Below, one piece after another: positions 7,904 through 18,299 of a stretch of DNA of 64,000 nt. Positions within the stretch are counted from its first letter, which is position 1. Each line of letters opens with the position of its first letter. The translations under genes and the position numbers were made by a program. This DNA is from Microbacterium schleiferi (GTDB taxonomy: Bacteria; Actinomycetota; Actinomycetes; Actinomycetales; Microbacteriaceae): the NCBI RefSeq assembly GCF_015565955.1, contig NZ_CP064760.1, positions 682,001-746,000 of the forward strand. The letters run 5' to 3'. Below the pieces are notes generated by a model. It was not told the DNA's origin. It searched no databases and worked only from the letters and a program-made list of their open reading frames with translations.

Positions 7904-9178
7904 ATGAGCGACTCGTTCTTTTCCGCCCCGCTCGCTGAAGTCGATCCCGAGATCGCCCAGGTCCTCGACCGTGAGCTGGCTCGCCAGCAGGGCTATCTCG
8001 AGATGATCGCCTCCGAGAACTTCGTGCCTGTCTCGGTGCTGCAGTCGCAGGGATCCGTGCTCACGAACAAGTACGCCGAGGGCTACCCCGGCAGACGCTA
8101 CTACGGCGGCTGCGAAGAGGTCGACGTGGCCGAGGAGCTCGCGATCGCCCGCGCGAAAGACCTGTTCGGCGCCGCGTACGCGAATGTGCAGCCGCATTCC
8201 GGAGCTACCGCCAATGCCGCAGTGCTGCACGCGATCGCGCGTCCCGGCGACACGCTCCTCGGTCTGTCGCTTGATCACGGCGGGCACCTGACCCACGGCA
8301 TGAAGGCGAACTTCTCGGGCCGCCTCTACGACATCGTCGCCTACGGTGTGGATCCCGAGACGAGCCTCATCGACATGGATGAGGTGCGTCGCCTCGCGCT
8401 CGAGCACCGTCCGCAGGTGATCATCGCCGGGTGGTCGGCCTACCCGCGCCAGCTCGACTTCGCACGCTTCCGTGAGATCGCCGACGAGGTCGACGCGTTG
8501 CTCTGGGTCGACATGGCCCACTTCGCCGGGCTCGTGGCCGGTGGCGTGCATCCCTCACCCGTGCCGCACGCGCACGTCGTGTCATCCACGGTTCACAAGA
8601 CCATCGGTGGACCGCGGTCGGGATTCATCCTGACCAACGACGAAGCGCTCGCGAGGAAGATCAACTCCGCGGTCTTCCCGGGGCAGCAGGGCGGACCCCT
8701 GATGCATGTGATCGCGGCGAAGGCGACAGCCTTCAAGCTGGCTGCGACGCCGGAGTTCCGCGAACGGCAGCAGCGCACGGTGCGCGGAGCCAAGATCCTC
8801 GCCGACCGGCTCGCGCAGCGCGATGTCGCAGATGCCGGCATCTCGGTGCGCTCGGCTGGCACCGATGTGCACCTCGTGCTTGTCGACCTGCGAAACGCAG
8901 TGATCGACGGGAAGCAGGCGGAGGATCTGCTGCACGAGATCCAGATCACCGTGAACCGCAACGCGGTTCCGAACGACCCTCGGCCGCCGATGGTCACGTC
9001 GGGACTGCGCATCGGTACTCCGGCGCTCGCCACCCGCGGATTCGGCGATGCGGAGTTCGCCGAGGTCGCCGACATCATCGCGCTCGCGCTCCTCCCGGAG
9101 CCCGACGTCGATGCCCTGCGTGCGCGGGTCGCGACCCTGACCGAGGCGTTCCCGCTCTACCCGGGCCTGTCCCAGTAG
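7904..9178 (+). CDS. glyA: Serine hydroxymethyltransferase
   Basis: GlyA transfers the serine hydroxymethyl group to tetrahydrofolate, giving glycine and 5,10-methylene-THF. The 424-residue PLP enzyme has the family motifs SENF near residue 37, the [11 protein letters not shown] segment at 61-71, DMAHFAGL at 203-210, and the PLP lysine K232 in [12 protein letters not shown]. The start follows AAGGAG by a normal distance. It is preceded by a ZTP riboswitch and followed, after 148 bp, by folD, so two consecutive steps of one-carbon folate metabolism are adjacent. Confidence 0.97.
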   Translation: MSDSFFSAPLAEVDPEIAQVLDRELARQQGYLEMIASENFVPVSVLQSQGSVLTNKYAEGYPGRRYYGGCEEVDVAEELAIARAKDLFGAAYANVQPHSGATANAAVLHAIARPGDTLLGLSLDHGGHLTHGMKANFSGRLYDIVAYGVDPETSLIDMDEVRRLALEHRPQVIIAGWSAYPRQLDFARFREIADEVDALLWVDMAHFAGLVAGGVHPSPVPHAHVVSSTVHKTIGGPRSGFILTNDEALARKINSAVFPGQQGGPLMHVIAAKATAFKLAATPEFRERQQRTVRGAKILADRLAQRDVADAGISVRSAGTDVHLVLVDLRNAVIDGKQAEDLLHEIQITVNRNAVPNDPRPPMVTSGLRIGTPALATRGFGDAEFAEVADIIALALLPEPDVDALRARVATLTEAFPLYPGLSQ

Positions 9179-9326
9179 GGCGGGGCGCGCGCGGTCCCGC
9201 CTCGGATGGCGCGGCCGGCAACGACATCCGGGTCTGGATGAGGCGACCGTGCGCCCGTAGGATACCTATCGACATAGTTATCCGTCCCGGAACGCGGAGG
9301 TTTCGGGATGACGACAGGAGACGCGA

Positions 9327-10214
9327 ATGACTGCACAACTGCTCGATGGCACCGCGACCGCCGCCGCGATCAAGGGGGAGCTGCGCGACCGCGTCGCCGC
9401 CCTTGCCGAGAGGGGGATCGTCCCGGGTCTCGGTACGTTGCTCGTGGGAGAGGACGGGGCCTCGCGCTCGTACGTCACCGGCAAGCACCGTGACTGCGCC
9501 GAAGTCGGCGTCGCCTCGATCGCGGTCGAGCTCCCGGCGACGGCGACGCAGGACGAGATCGCGGATGCCGTCCGAGCCCTCAACGCCGACCCTGCCGTGA
9601 CGGGATTCATCGTGCAGCTGCCGCTGCCGAAGGGCATCGATGAGAATGCGATCCTCGAACTGATCGATCCCGACAAGGACGCCGACGGTCTGCATCCGAC
9701 GAACCTCGGCCGGCTCGTGTTGGGGGTCGACCCCGCGACCGCCGTTCCGGCGCCGTTGCCCTGCACCCCCGCCGGCATCATCGAGCTGCTCACCCGCCAC
9801 GGTGTGCAGATCGCCGGCAAGCACGTCACCGTCATCGGTCGCGGGATCACGGTCGGTCGCCCCCTCGGGCTGCTCCTGACCCGTAAGGGAACTGACGCAA
9901 CCGTCACCCTCACGCACTCGCGCACCCCAGACCTCGAGGCTCAGGTTCGTCGGGCCGACATCGTGGTCGCGGCAGTCGGGCAGCCGCACCTCGTCAAGCC
10001 CGAGTGGATCGCGCCTGGCGCCGCCGTTCTCGATGTCGGTGTGACTCGCGTCGGGACCACCGACTCGGGCCGCGCGAAGCTCGCCGGCGATGTCGATCCT
10101 GCCGTGGCGGAGGTCGCCGGCTGGCTCTCCCCGAACCCGGGCGGTGTCGGACCGATGACGCGCGCGATGCTTGTCGCCAACGTCGTCGAAACCGCCGAGC
10201 GTCTCGCCGGCTGA
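9327..10214 (+). CDS. folD: Bifunctional methylene-THF dehydrogenase / methenyl-THF cyclohydrolase
   Basis: FolD oxidises 5,10-methylene-THF to 5,10-methenyl-THF and hydrolyses this to 10-formyl-THF, with NADP as cofactor. It is 295 residues long. Catalytic Y49 and K53 are in [10 protein letters not shown]. Family signatures [13 protein letters not shown] and the dinucleotide-binding [11 protein letters not shown] are both intact, as is the C-terminal [13 protein letters not shown]. The ATG follows an AGGAG-like site (GACAGGAGACGCGA). The 148-bp gap after glyA contains TAGGATACCTAT, a plausible separate -10 region, so folD may have its own promoter besides read-through from glyA. Confidence 0.96.
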   Translation: MTAQLLDGTATAAAIKGELRDRVAALAERGIVPGLGTLLVGEDGASRSYVTGKHRDCAEVGVASIAVELPATATQDEIADAVRALNADPAVTGFIVQLPLPKGIDENAILELIDPDKDADGLHPTNLGRLVLGVDPATAVPAPLPCTPAGIIELLTRHGVQIAGKHVTVIGRGITVGRPLGLLLTRKGTDATVTLTHSRTPDLEAQVRRADIVVAAVGQPHLVKPEWIAPGAAVLDVGVTRVGTTDSGRAKLAGDVDPAVAEVAGWLSPNPGGVGPMTRAMLVANVVETAERLAG

Positions 10215-10268
10215 CGCTGGGGGCGTTCGCGTCGCGCGACGGTCGTGTCGCTCTGGCACAATGGCGCC

Positions 10269-11258
10269 GTGACCTCCCCGACTCCCGCGCGACGACGCGG
10301 TCGTCGCGCGGCGCTGGTCGGCGGCATCCTCGCCCTCGTGCTGCTCTACGTCGTCGTCATCCTGCTGTACGCGGCAGGTGGGCGCATCGAACGCGCGGAG
10401 GTCTCGAGTGGCGGGGCCGGTGACCCGCTCGTCCTCACCCTGACGCCCGCCAGCATCGACGGCGCGGCAGGGCACATGACGCTGCGGATCAAGCCCGGCC
10501 CGCTCGGCTCCTATTCTTCGGACCAGTTCTCGATGGATGAGACGGTTCATGTCCTCGTCACGGGGACTGACGGGTCGCGCACGATCGAATACGGCGCCGA
10601 CGAGGTGGCAGCGACGGAGACCGTGACGCTCACCCTCGACGGGTTCATCGAGCAGTGGCCCTTCGACCGGTACACGACCGAGACCCTGATCGTCCCGTTG
10701 CGCGAGGGCGCCGACGGCGAGGGTGTGCCGATTCCCTACGTCCTCTCGGTCGACGGTCGGGTGCCCGGATGGAGCGTTCAGGCCGAGGCTGTCGCGACGG
10801 ATCCGATGGTCACCGAAGATGGGCCTGTCGCGCCGCTCGGTGTGCAGTTCACGGTCACCCGCGCGGCATCCACCGTCGCCTTCGGCATCGTGCTGCTGAC
10901 GCTGATGGTGATCGCGCCGGTCTTGGTGCTGACTGCCGCGATCACGGTCTACCGTGGCCGACGCAAGATCGAGGCGACGATGCTCGGCTGGTTCGGCGCG
11001 ATGCTGTTCGCCACGATTCCGCTGCGGAACTTCCTTCCCGGATCTCCGCCGATCGGGTCCTGGGTGGATTACGTCATCGTCCTCTGGGTGATCGCCGCGC
11101 TCATCGCTGGGTTGGTCATTTTCGTGCTCGCCTGGCTTCGGAGCGGTCCCGATGGCGTCGCATCCGCGCAGTCGGCGAACGACAACGCTCACAGTCAGGA
11201 TGACGGATCCGACGCCGATGCGGGTTCAGACGGTGGCGGGGCCGGCGGAGGCGAGTGA
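10269..11258 (+). CDS. DUF4436-family membrane protein
   Basis: This 329-residue protein has one N-terminal membrane helix, an extracytoplasmic domain of about 180 residues, and three C-terminal membrane helices followed by a Ser/Asp/Gly-rich tail. The segment around QWPFDRYTTE and the overall layout match DUF4436, a family without known function. The GTG at 10269 is probably leaderless: a -10-like CACAAT at 10257-10262 ends 6 nt before it and there is no Shine-Dalgarno sequence. It follows folD by 54 bp but appears to have its own promoter. Confidence 0.7.
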   Translation: MTSPTPARRRGRRAALVGGILALVLLYVVVILLYAAGGRIERAEVSSGGAGDPLVLTLTPASIDGAAGHMTLRIKPGPLGSYSSDQFSMDETVHVLVTGTDGSRTIEYGADEVAATETVTLTLDGFIEQWPFDRYTTETLIVPLREGADGEGVPIPYVLSVDGRVPGWSVQAEAVATDPMVTEDGPVAPLGVQFTVTRAASTVAFGIVLLTLMVIAPVLVLTAAITVYRGRRKIEATMLGWFGAMLFATIPLRNFLPGSPPIGSWVDYVIVLWVIAALIAGLVIFVLAWLRSGPDGVASAQSANDNAHSQDDGSDADAGSDGGGAGGGE

Positions 11259-11259
11259 G

Positions 11260-11691
11260 CTACGACCGGCGGCGGGCACCGTCCCAGAGGCGACCCGCCT
11301 GAGCTTCGAGGCGGTCATCGATGGCGTCGTAGATGAGCCACGCGATGACCAGCAGCAGAGGCGGTATCACCCATCCCCAGAGCAGGCCCGCAACGTTGAC
11401 ACCCGAGAGCACGACGACGAGCACCCACACGATTGCGGCGACGAGGAGCACGACCACGGCCTGAACGAGTTTCGCGCCCGTCCGTGTGAGGTCGCGGCTG
11501 GAGCGCTCGGCGCGGCTTCCCAGCCAGCGTCGTAGTGCCGGCTTGACCCAGGTCGTCGCAAGAGCGAGGACCACGGCTGCCCACAGCGCCGACCATCCGA
11601 CCGAGACCTGAGGCAGGATCAGACCGATCACGAGCAGCACGGCGACGTCGAAGACGTAGAGGGTGACGAAGCGGATCAGCCAGGCGCGCAC
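11260..11691 (-). CDS. Small four-helix membrane protein, phage-holin-IV-like
   Basis: This 143-residue protein has four predicted membrane helices and a charged C-terminal tail. The pattern, including TTWVKPALRRWL after the second helix, resembles the phage holin superfamily IV/DUF360 membrane proteins that are common in actinobacterial chromosomes and not part of prophages. I chose the GTG at 11691. A longer frame upstream would read through a strong hairpin and into the neighbouring regulator. The gene converges with the DUF4436 gene, with the two stops adjacent. No function can be assigned. Confidence 0.6.
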   Translation of the reverse strand: MRAWLIRFVTLYVFDVAVLLVIGLILPQVSVGWSALWAAVVLALATTWVKPALRRWLGSRAERSSRDLTRTGAKLVQAVVVLLVAAIVWVLVVVLSGVNVAGLLWGWVIPPLLLVIAWLIYDAIDDRLEAQAGRLWDGARRRS

Positions 11692-11749
11692 GACTCCAGC
11701 GTGCCACGGATGCCGCGACTCGATTCCTGGACGTGCTGGATGCGTCTCA

Positions 11750-11811
11750 CGCGAGGGGTCGCAACACGCCGTTGGCAGTTGCTTCTTAGCGCCGTGTTGC
11801 GACCCCTCGCG
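11750..11811. repeat. Large intergenic palindrome with 19-bp perfect arms
   Basis: The arms at 11750-11768 and 11793-11811 are perfect reverse complements and contain CGAGGGGTCGCAACAC. The loop is 24 nt. A further half-copy (GCGCGAGGGGTC) follows near 11835-11846. A related element lies downstream of the MetE-like gene at 29823-29867. It sits between two minus-strand genes and could act as a terminator or REP-like element. Confidence 0.85.
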
Positions 11812-11857
11812 CCAGGGGCTGCGTGCGGACTGCGCGAGGGGTCTAGGGGGCAGGATG

Positions 11858-13294
11858 CTAGGCGTGGCGATCGAGGAAGGCGTACACCTCGGAATCGTCG
11901 ACCCCGGGGAAGTTGCCGCGGGGGAGCGGGGTGAACATCTGCATGTGCACGCGGGCGCTCGGCCACGCCTTGCCTTCCCAGCGTGACGTGAGCTCCGAGG
12001 GGGCCCGGCGGCAGCACGCCTCATCGGGGCAGGTCGACGCTGCGCGCTTGGTCGTCTCGCGACCGCGGAACCAACGGGCATCGTCGAAGGGGACGCCGAC
12101 GCTGATCGAGAACTCACCGTCAGCCGTCGTGCCGGTTTGCGTCGCGCACCAGAACGTGCCCGCGGGGGTATCGGTGTACTGGTAGTGCTCGGTCGTGCGG
12201 TTCTGCTCCGAGAACGCCGCGCGGGCCGACCACTTGCGGCACGCGATCTGCCCGTCCACGGCTCCCGTCACATCCATCGGCAGCGGAAGGTCGTCGTTCT
12301 CGTACACCCGCGAGATGGCGCCGGACCCGTCAACGCGCAAGAAGTGCAGACGGATGCCGAGATGCTGCGTCATGAGATTGGTCATCCGCATCGCCGCCGC
12401 CTCGTGGGTGACACCGAACGCATCGCGGAAGTCCTCGACGGCGAGGTTCCGATCCTTCTTGGCCTGCTGAAGGAACGCAACGCCGTTGGTTTCGGGTATC
12501 AGGCAGCAGGCGGCGAAGTAGTTGATCTCGAGGCGCTGCTGCAGGAAGTCGGCGTACGAGGTGGGCCGCTGGTGTCCTAGCAGTCGGTGCGCCATCGCCT
12601 GCAGTGCCATCGACCGGAGTCCGTGCCCGCCGGGAATCGATGCCGGAGGCAGATAGATACGTCCGTTCTCGAGGTCTGTCACCGATCGCGCTGACTGGGG
12701 CAGGTCGTTGACGTAGAGCAACTCGAAGCCGAGGCGCTCGGCCATGATGCTCACCGTGCGGTGCGTGAGTGCACCGGAGACGTGACCGGCCGCGGCCAGC
12801 TGCTTCTCGGCGAGCTTCTCGATCTCGGGGAGGTAGTTGTCTCGCTCGCGCATCCGCAGGCGAAGCTCGGTGTTCGCGCGCCGGGCCTCCTCGGGTGTTG
12901 CGATCGCCTCCCGCGCGCGGCGGTCGAGTTCGCGGTGCAGGCCGAGGATCGACTCGATGGTCTCGTCAGGCATCCCCTTGGTGACCCTGACGGGCGGGAT
13001 GCCCAGGGTACGGAAGACCGGACTCGCTTGCGCGCGCTCCAGCTCGATTTCGAGGGCCGCTCGGCGGTTCGGGGGTTCCGCTGCCAGGAGGTCGGTGACC
13101 TCCAGTCCCGTCGCCTGCGCGATGGCCTGCAGCAGCGAAAGCTTCGGTTCGCGTTTGCCGTTCTCGATCAGGCTCAGCTGGCTTCCCGCGACGCCGACGT
13201 GGGCACCGAGTTCGTCGAGCGTCCAGCCGCGGGATACGCGTTCGTGACGGATGCGGTGCCCGAGCGTGACCAGTTCCAGGTTCGTGGGAGCCAT
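11858..13294 (-). CDS. ScfR/RamB-like XRE-family transcriptional regulator
   Basis: This 478-residue regulator has an N-terminal XRE helix-turn-helix (about residues 8-65, with [22 protein letters not shown]). It is followed by an IrrE/ImmA-like domain, where the metalloprotease HExxH is degenerate (MAHRLLGHQ), and a Cys-rich C-terminal domain (CPDEACCRR) typical of the short-chain fatty-acyl regulators. Family members such as RamB of Corynebacterium and PrpR of Mycobacterium sense acyl-CoA status and control acetate, propionate and gluconeogenic genes. Here it is divergent from pckG, 116 bp apart, so control of PEP carboxykinase is a reasonable inference. The A/T-rich GCGAAAGAATCGAACTTTTT in the gap is a candidate site for it. 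Confidence 0.85.
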   Translation of the reverse strand: MAPTNLELVTLGHRIRHERVSRGWTLDELGAHVGVAGSQLSLIENGKREPKLSLLQAIAQATGLEVTDLLAAEPPNRRAALEIELERAQASPVFRTLGIPPVRVTKGMPDETIESILGLHRELDRRAREAIATPEEARRANTELRLRMRERDNYLPEIEKLAEKQLAAAGHVSGALTHRTVSIMAERLGFELLYVNDLPQSARSVTDLENGRIYLPPASIPGGHGLRSMALQAMAHRLLGHQRPTSYADFLQQRLEINYFAACCLIPETNGVAFLQQAKKDRNLAVEDFRDAFGVTHEAAAMRMTNLMTQHLGIRLHFLRVDGSGAISRVYENDDLPLPMDVTGAVDGQIACRKWSARAAFSEQNRTTEHYQYTDTPAGTFWCATQTGTTADGEFSISVGVPFDDARWFRGRETTKRAASTCPDEACCRRAPSELTSRWEGKAWPSARVHMQMFTPLPRGNFPGVDDSEVYAFLDRHA

Positions 13295-13410
13295 TCCTTG
13301 ATGCTAGCGAAAGAATCGAACTTTTTATGACCAGAGTCGTCTTCAAACGCGAGTATGTGTGCGGGAAAGTGGAGGAACAGCCCCCGACGACGTCGCACAC
13401 AGGAGAGACA

Positions 13411-15273
13411 ATGGCCATCGCCGACATCACTCGCCCCAGCATCTCGACGCCCGCGTTGGCATCCGGCGAGCTGCCCTCGATCTCCGGCCCGGGAATGGAT
13501 GCCTTGATCGAGTGGGTTGACGAGATCGCCGCGCTCACGAAGCCCGACCGCATCCACTGGGTGAACGGTTCCCGCGCCGAGAACGAGGCGCTGCTGCGTG
13601 AGCAGGTCGAGCAGGGCAAGCTCATCAAGCTCAACCCCGAGTGGCGCCCGGGCTCCTACCTCGCCCGCTCTCACCCCAGCGACGTTGCGCGCACAGAGGC
13701 GCGTACCTTCATCGCCTCTGACCGAGAAGAGGATGCCGGCCCGACCAACAACTGGGTGGCTCCCGCTGAGATCCGCGCGACGATCACTCCGCTGTTCGAC
13801 GGGTCGATGCGGGGACGCACGATGTACGTCGTGCCGTTCTCGATGGGCGCCGTCGGCGGGCCCCTCTCGCACATCGGCGTGCAGATCACCGACAGCGCGT
13901 ACGCGGTCACCTCGATCGGCATCATGACGCGGGTCGGCACCGACGTGCTGCGCGAGATCGCGAACGGGGCGCCGTGGGTCAAGACCGTCCACTCCGTCGG
14001 TGCGCCGCTTGCACCGGGCCAGGAGGACGTCGCCTGGCCGTGCAACGACGACAAGTACATCGTCCACTTCCCCGACACGCTCGAGGTCTGGTCCTACGGC
14101 TCCGGCTACGGCGGCAACGCGATCCTCGCGAAGAAGTGCTTCGCGCTGCGGATCGCCTCGGTCATCGGTCGCGACGAGGGATGGATGGCCGAGCACATGC
14201 TGCTCATCCGCGTCATCAGCCCCGAGGGCAAGCGCTACCACCTCGCCGCCGCGTTCCCTTCGGCCTGTGGAAAGACGAACCTCGCGATGCTGCGCCCGAC
14301 GATCCCCGGATGGCGCGTCGAGACGCTCGGCGACGACATCGCCTGGCTGCGCCCCGGCGAGGATGGGCGCCTGTGGGCGATCAACCCCGAGGCAGGGTTC
14401 TTCGGCGTCGCCCCCGGTACCGGTGAGTCCACGAACGTGACCGCCGTCGAGACGCTGTGGGGCAACACGATCTTCACGAACGTCGCCCTCCGCCCCGACG
14501 GGGATGTCTGGTGGGAGGGGCTCACCGACGAGGCACCCGCCGAACTCATCGACTGGGAAGGCAATCCCTGGACCCCGGCATCCGGCCGGCCCGCCGCGCA
14601 CCCGAACTCCCGGTTCACGGTTCGCGCCGACCAGTGCCCGCAGATCGCCGACGATTGGGATGCGCCCGAGGGCGTGCCGATCGACGCGATCCTGTTCGGT
14701 GGACGCCGGGCGACCAACGTCCCGCTGGTGGTCGAGGCAACCGACTGGGCGCACGGCGTCTTCCTCGGCTCGACAATCTCGTCCGAGCGCACCGCCGCTG
14801 CCGAGGGCACGGTCGGCGAACTGCGTCGCGATCCGTTTGCGATGCTCCCGTTCTGTGGCTACAACATGGCCGACTACTTCGGGCACTGGGTCTCGATGGG
14901 CCAGCGACTCCGCTTCGATCGGGCACCGCGGATCTTCCAGGTCAACTGGTTCCGTAAGGGCTCGGACGGCCGATTCCTGTGGCCCGGGTTCGGTGACAAC
15001 TCACGCGTCATCGAGTGGATCATCCGTCGCGTCGAGGGGGAGGTTCCCGCGCTGGACAGCCCGATCGGACGCCTGCCGCGCGTCGAGGACCTCAACCTCG
15101 AGGGCATTGAGGTGCCGCAGGCGGATCTTGATGAACTGTTCGCTGTCGACCCCGCGTCGTGGCTGCACGAGGCCGACCTGACCGAGGAGTTCTTCGGAAT
15201 CTTCGACGGACGCATCCCGGCTCAGCTGAACGCGGAGCTCGCGGCGCTGCGCTACCGCCTCAGATCAGCCTGA
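13411..15273 (+). CDS. pckG: Phosphoenolpyruvate carboxykinase (GTP)
   Basis: PckG converts oxaloacetate and GTP to phosphoenolpyruvate, CO2 and GDP, the entry step of gluconeogenesis. The 620-residue length fits the GTP-dependent class. The P-loop FPSACGKTN is at 282-290, the metal/substrate segment [16 protein letters not shown] near 228-243, and the guanine-binding region [18 protein letters not shown] near 510. I start at the ATG 13411 because AGGAGAG sits 7 nt upstream. An in-frame start at 13327 has no such site. It is divergent from the ScfR/RamB-like regulator and followed by a strong hairpin. Confidence 0.96.
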   Translation: MAIADITRPSISTPALASGELPSISGPGMDALIEWVDEIAALTKPDRIHWVNGSRAENEALLREQVEQGKLIKLNPEWRPGSYLARSHPSDVARTEARTFIASDREEDAGPTNNWVAPAEIRATITPLFDGSMRGRTMYVVPFSMGAVGGPLSHIGVQITDSAYAVTSIGIMTRVGTDVLREIANGAPWVKTVHSVGAPLAPGQEDVAWPCNDDKYIVHFPDTLEVWSYGSGYGGNAILAKKCFALRIASVIGRDEGWMAEHMLLIRVISPEGKRYHLAAAFPSACGKTNLAMLRPTIPGWRVETLGDDIAWLRPGEDGRLWAINPEAGFFGVAPGTGESTNVTAVETLWGNTIFTNVALRPDGDVWWEGLTDEAPAELIDWEGNPWTPASGRPAAHPNSRFTVRADQCPQIADDWDAPEGVPIDAILFGGRRATNVPLVVEATDWAHGVFLGSTISSERTAAAEGTVGELRRDPFAMLPFCGYNMADYFGHWVSMGQRLRFDRAPRIFQVNWFRKGSDGRFLWPGFGDNSRVIEWIIRRVEGEVPALDSPIGRLPRVEDLNLEGIEVPQADLDELFAVDPASWLHEADLTEEFFGIFDGRIPAQLNAELAALRYRLRSA

Positions 15274-15303
15274 CCCGGGCGCACTCCTCCCGCCCGTCAC
15301 CGT

Positions 15304-15360
15304 GAACCCACACGGTCCTGCGCCGACCCACCGGTTTCGGCCGCAGGACCGTGTGGGTTC
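15304..15360. terminator. Long hairpin between pckG and the ABC exporter
   Basis: The arms at 15304-15322 and 15342-15360 are perfect 19-bp reverse complements, containing GAACCCACACGGTCCTG, with a 19-nt loop. A partial extra copy (GTGGGTTCG) follows at about 15371. It lies between convergent genes, so it could end both transcripts. There is no T-tract, and the size is like the other repeated palindromes in this window. Confidence 0.65.
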
Positions 15361-15432
15361 GCGCCGTTGCTGTGGGTTCGTGAGGCTGGTTCGCTGGGGC
15401 GGGTTCGGCGGGGGAGCGCGCGTGGGGTGGAG

Positions 15433-17391
15433 TCAGACCAGGAGTTGGTGGCGGGCGAGGTCACGGTAGAGCGGCGTGGACTCGACCAGCTCGCCGTGGG
15501 TTCCCTGGCCGATCACCTCGCCGTTTTGCATCACGACGATCAGGTCGCTATCGACGACCGTCGAGAGCCGGTGCGCGATGACGATCAGCGTCCGCTCGGC
15601 AGCGACGGCGTCGATGGCATCCCGCATCCGTTGCTCGTTGAGTCCGTCCAAGGATGACGTCGATTCGTCCAGCAGCAGGATCGGGGGCGCCGCCAGCAGG
15701 GCGCGCGCGATCGCGAGACGCTGACGCTCGCCTCCCGAAAGCATGACGCCGTTCTCGCCCACCGGAGCCTCCAGGTGCAGCGGACTACGCTCGAGCACCT
15801 CCGTGAGGTTCACCGCCTCCAAGACGCGCTCGCAGTCGGCATCCGTTGCCTCGGGCGACGCGAGGCGCAGGTTCTGTGCGATCGTCCCGGCGAGGGTCGG
15901 GGCATCCTGCTCGACATAGCCGAGCTGCGCGCGGAGCTGCTCGCGCGGGAGTGCGCGGATGTCCGTTCCTCCCAGCAGAATCGCGCCGCCGGTCGGGTCG
16001 TAGAAGCGCTCGATGAGGGCGAGCGTCGTGCTCTTGCCTGCGCCGGAGGGCCCGACAATGGCCACCCGCGAGCCACGAGGAACCTGGAACGAGACGCCGC
16101 GCAGCACGTCGCCGACGGTGTCGGATGCCTCGCCGTCGGTGACCACCTCGGAGGCAGTGTCCGGGCGGTCCTCGCCCGCGCCGCCCGCTCCGTCAGGCAG
16201 TGCGATAGCCGACGTATCGACGTGCGCGTTCTCGAGCACGGCGCGCGCCTCGGTCTCGGCCTTACGCCGAGCGGCGACGACGGCTTCGGGGTAGCGGAAC
16301 CGGACGTCGCGGAACTCGACGGCGATCTCTGGCGATGCGGTCGACGAGACGGCGACGGATGCCGCGAGCTGCACGTCGTCGGCATCCTCGGTCGGCAGGT
16401 TCAGGATCTCTTGGATGCGCCCCAGCGCACCCAGGGCCTGGTTGACCGAGGTGATGGCGCCGAAGAAGCTCCCGAGCGGCCCGACGAGCAGGAACAGGAA
16501 CAGGATGAAGGTGACGAGGCTCGCCACCTCGATTGCTCCGGACGCGACCCGGTAGCCACCCACCCCCAAGACCACCAGCAACGAAACCTGCAGGGCGATC
16601 CCGGCGACGGGGACGACAAGTGCCGAGACCTTGGCGATGCGGACTCCGACGCCGTACGCCTCAGTAGCGACACTCGTGGTCTCGGCTACCTCGCGTTCGG
16701 TGGCTCCGGCGGCGCGCACCGTCCGGATCGAACTGACTGCACGTTCCACCGACGAGGCCAGTTCACCGACCTTCTCCTGCTGTTCGCCGGTCGCGCGCCG
16801 GATGCGACCGCTGAGCACCACGACACCGGTGATGGACAGACCGATCACGACCACGATGGCTAGCAGCAGCAGTGGATCGATCAGCGACATCGCGACGAGG
16901 GCGCCGACGAAGATGAGCGAGTTGCCCACGGCATCCGCGAGTCCCTGCGTCAGGACCGCATAGAGCAGCGTCGTGTCGGTCCCGACACGGGAAACGAGGT
17001 CGCCCGTGCGGCGCGCGTCGAATTCTCGGATGGGCAGGTGCAGGATGCGCGCCACGAGTTGCCGCCTGCTGGAGTAGACCACGGCAGTTCCCGTGCGCTG
17101 CAGCAGATAGTGCTGGAACCCGGAGATGACCGAGGCTGCCACCACGAGTGCGACGATTCCCCACACCAGCAACCCGAGGCCGCCTCCCTCCTCGACCTGC
17201 GCGATCACCTGACCGACCAGCAGCGGCTGCGCCAGCGTCGCAACTGCCCCGACGACGCTCAGGATGGCGACGACGATCAGGACGTTGCGGTGCTCGAGCA
17301 GGAACGGCACCAGCTGGCGGAACGTCGCCCGTGGCCCCTCCTCGGGAGTGCGGCGACCACGGCGGGCGGGACGCGTATCAGCGCGCGACAT
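15433..17391 (-). CDS. ABC exporter, fused permease and ATPase (type IV, MsbA/LmrA-like)
   Basis: This half-transporter of 652 residues has six membrane helices (about 30-330) and a nucleotide-binding domain. Walker A GPSGAGKS is at 447-454, the signature LSGGE at 551-555, and Walker B ILLLDE at 571-576, so it should be active as a dimer. It probably exports a lipid, drug or peptide, but nothing nearby tells which. An acidic, Ala-rich stretch of about 58 residues (371-428) is inserted between the first beta strands of the ATPase domain (FRYPEA and VLRGVSF), where most homologues have only a few residues. It is divergent from the GntR gene, which might regulate it. Confidence 0.9.
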   Translation of the reverse strand: MSRADTRPARRGRRTPEEGPRATFRQLVPFLLEHRNVLIVVAILSVVGAVATLAQPLLVGQVIAQVEEGGGLGLLVWGIVALVVAASVISGFQHYLLQRTGTAVVYSSRRQLVARILHLPIREFDARRTGDLVSRVGTDTTLLYAVLTQGLADAVGNSLIFVGALVAMSLIDPLLLLAIVVVIGLSITGVVVLSGRIRRATGEQQEKVGELASSVERAVSSIRTVRAAGATEREVAETTSVATEAYGVGVRIAKVSALVVPVAGIALQVSLLVVLGVGGYRVASGAIEVASLVTFILFLFLLVGPLGSFFGAITSVNQALGALGRIQEILNLPTEDADDVQLAASVAVSSTASPEIAVEFRDVRFRYPEAVVAARRKAETEARAVLENAHVDTSAIALPDGAGGAGEDRPDTASEVVTDGEASDTVGDVLRGVSFQVPRGSRVAIVGPSGAGKSTTLALIERFYDPTGGAILLGGTDIRALPREQLRAQLGYVEQDAPTLAGTIAQNLRLASPEATDADCERVLEAVNLTEVLERSPLHLEAPVGENGVMLSGGERQRLAIARALLAAPPILLLDESTSSLDGLNEQRMRDAIDAVAAERTLIVIAHRLSTVVDSDLIVVMQNGEVIGQGTHGELVESTPLYRDLARHQLLV

Positions 17392-17517
17392 CGGGACCTC
17401 GATTCGGGGGAGGGGCTCCTACGACGGTACTCCGCGCTGAGACCTCTGAGGCGCCGTCGGCACCGGGTCACGGACCCCGCCACGATCGTGAAGGAAACCG
17501 TCGACAGTCCGGTCGCA

Positions 17518-17529
17518 GACAGTATTGTC
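17518..17529. promoter_or_regulatory. Candidate GntR operator GACA-N4-TGTC
   Basis: GACAGTATTGTC is an inverted repeat (GACA/TGTC around four bases) located 21 bp before the start codon of the GntR gene and overlapping its likely -10 region. Its position suits autorepression by an FadR-type regulator. The call is inferred from symmetry and place only. Confidence 0.4.
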
Positions 17530-17549
17530 GAAGCAAGGAGGATACGTCG

Positions 17550-18197
17550 ATGACGACGACGTCAACCGCGGGTTCCGCGAACCAGGATGTCGCGAACCTT
17601 GTTCGCCAGGCGATCTTGACCGGACGATACGCCCCCCACCAGCGGCTCATCGAGGCCGATATCAGCGACCAGTTCGGTGCGTCCCGAGCCGCCGTCCGAA
17701 ACGCTCTGCTGACCCTGTCCAGTGAGGGTCTGGTTGAACGGATGCCGAACAAGGGCGCTCGGGTGCGCTCGGTCACCGTCGACGAAGCAATCGAAATCGC
17801 GGAAGTGCGCATGGGGCTGGAAGCACTCTGCGCACGCAAGGCGGCTGAGGTCGCCGACGAGGACGACATCGCTCAGCTGCTGCGCCTGCGCGCTGACATG
17901 GTCGCCGCCGCCGAGTCGGGGAACCACCTGGCCTATTCCGAGCTGAAGAGCGCCGTGCACCAGAGTGTGCAGCAGATCAGCGGCCACCGGACCGCGGTCG
18001 TCCTGCTCGAGCGTCTTCGCGCGCAGTCGGCGCGTCACCAGTTCCGTCTCGCGTTGCATCCGGGTCGTGGTCTGGATTCGGTGCACGAGCACGCCGCGAT
18101 CATCGACGCTGTCCTCGCCCGAGATCCCGATGCTGCTGAGTCGGCCATGCGGGTACACCTGGCCGGTGTGCTTGAGGTCTTGCGCACGTTGGACTGA
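17550..18197 (+). CDS. GntR-family transcriptional regulator, FadR/FCD subfamily
   Basis: This 215-residue regulator has an N-terminal winged helix (about 10-75, with SDQFGASRAAVRNALLTLSSEGLV) and a C-terminal all-helical FCD ligand domain. The FCD metal-site histidines appear to be present in AVHQSVQ, VHEHAAI and MRVHLAG. The start at 17550 follows AAGGAGGATACGTCG. FCD regulators commonly sense organic acids or sugar acids. Its neighbours are the divergent ABC exporter and, beyond a terminator, the convergent livK gene, so the target could be itself, the exporter or the importer operon. The nearby GACA-N4-TGTC site favours autoregulation. Confidence 0.88.
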   Translation: MTTTSTAGSANQDVANLVRQAILTGRYAPHQRLIEADISDQFGASRAAVRNALLTLSSEGLVERMPNKGARVRSVTVDEAIEIAEVRMGLEALCARKAAEVADEDDIAQLLRLRADMVAAAESGNHLAYSELKSAVHQSVQQISGHRTAVVLLERLRAQSARHQFRLALHPGRGLDSVHEHAAIIDAVLARDPDAAESAMRVHLAGVLEVLRTLD

Positions 18198-18251
18198 GCG
18201 GGGCCCTGCCTAGCCACGCCGACCGGCGCACCGCGTTACGGCCGAATAAGA

Positions 18252-18283
18252 GTGGGGCGGCCCGGAGATCCGGGCCGCCCCAC
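18252..18283. terminator. Bidirectional terminator between gntR-type gene and livK
   Basis: A perfect 14-bp GC-rich stem (18252-18265 with 18270-18283, GTGGGGCGGCCCGG) has a 4-nt loop AGAT and lies exactly between two convergent genes. It is followed on the plus strand by GGGGGTTATT, a short T-containing tail. Confidence 0.85.
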
Positions 18284-18299
18284 GGGGGTTATTCAGAGC

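Noticed and set aside
9075..11192. Very long open frame of about 700 codons on the minus strand
   Set aside because: It lies antisense to folD and the DUF4436 gene and is rich in Arg, Asp, Gly and Glu, as high-GC antisense frames are. The plus-strand genes have clear family motifs.
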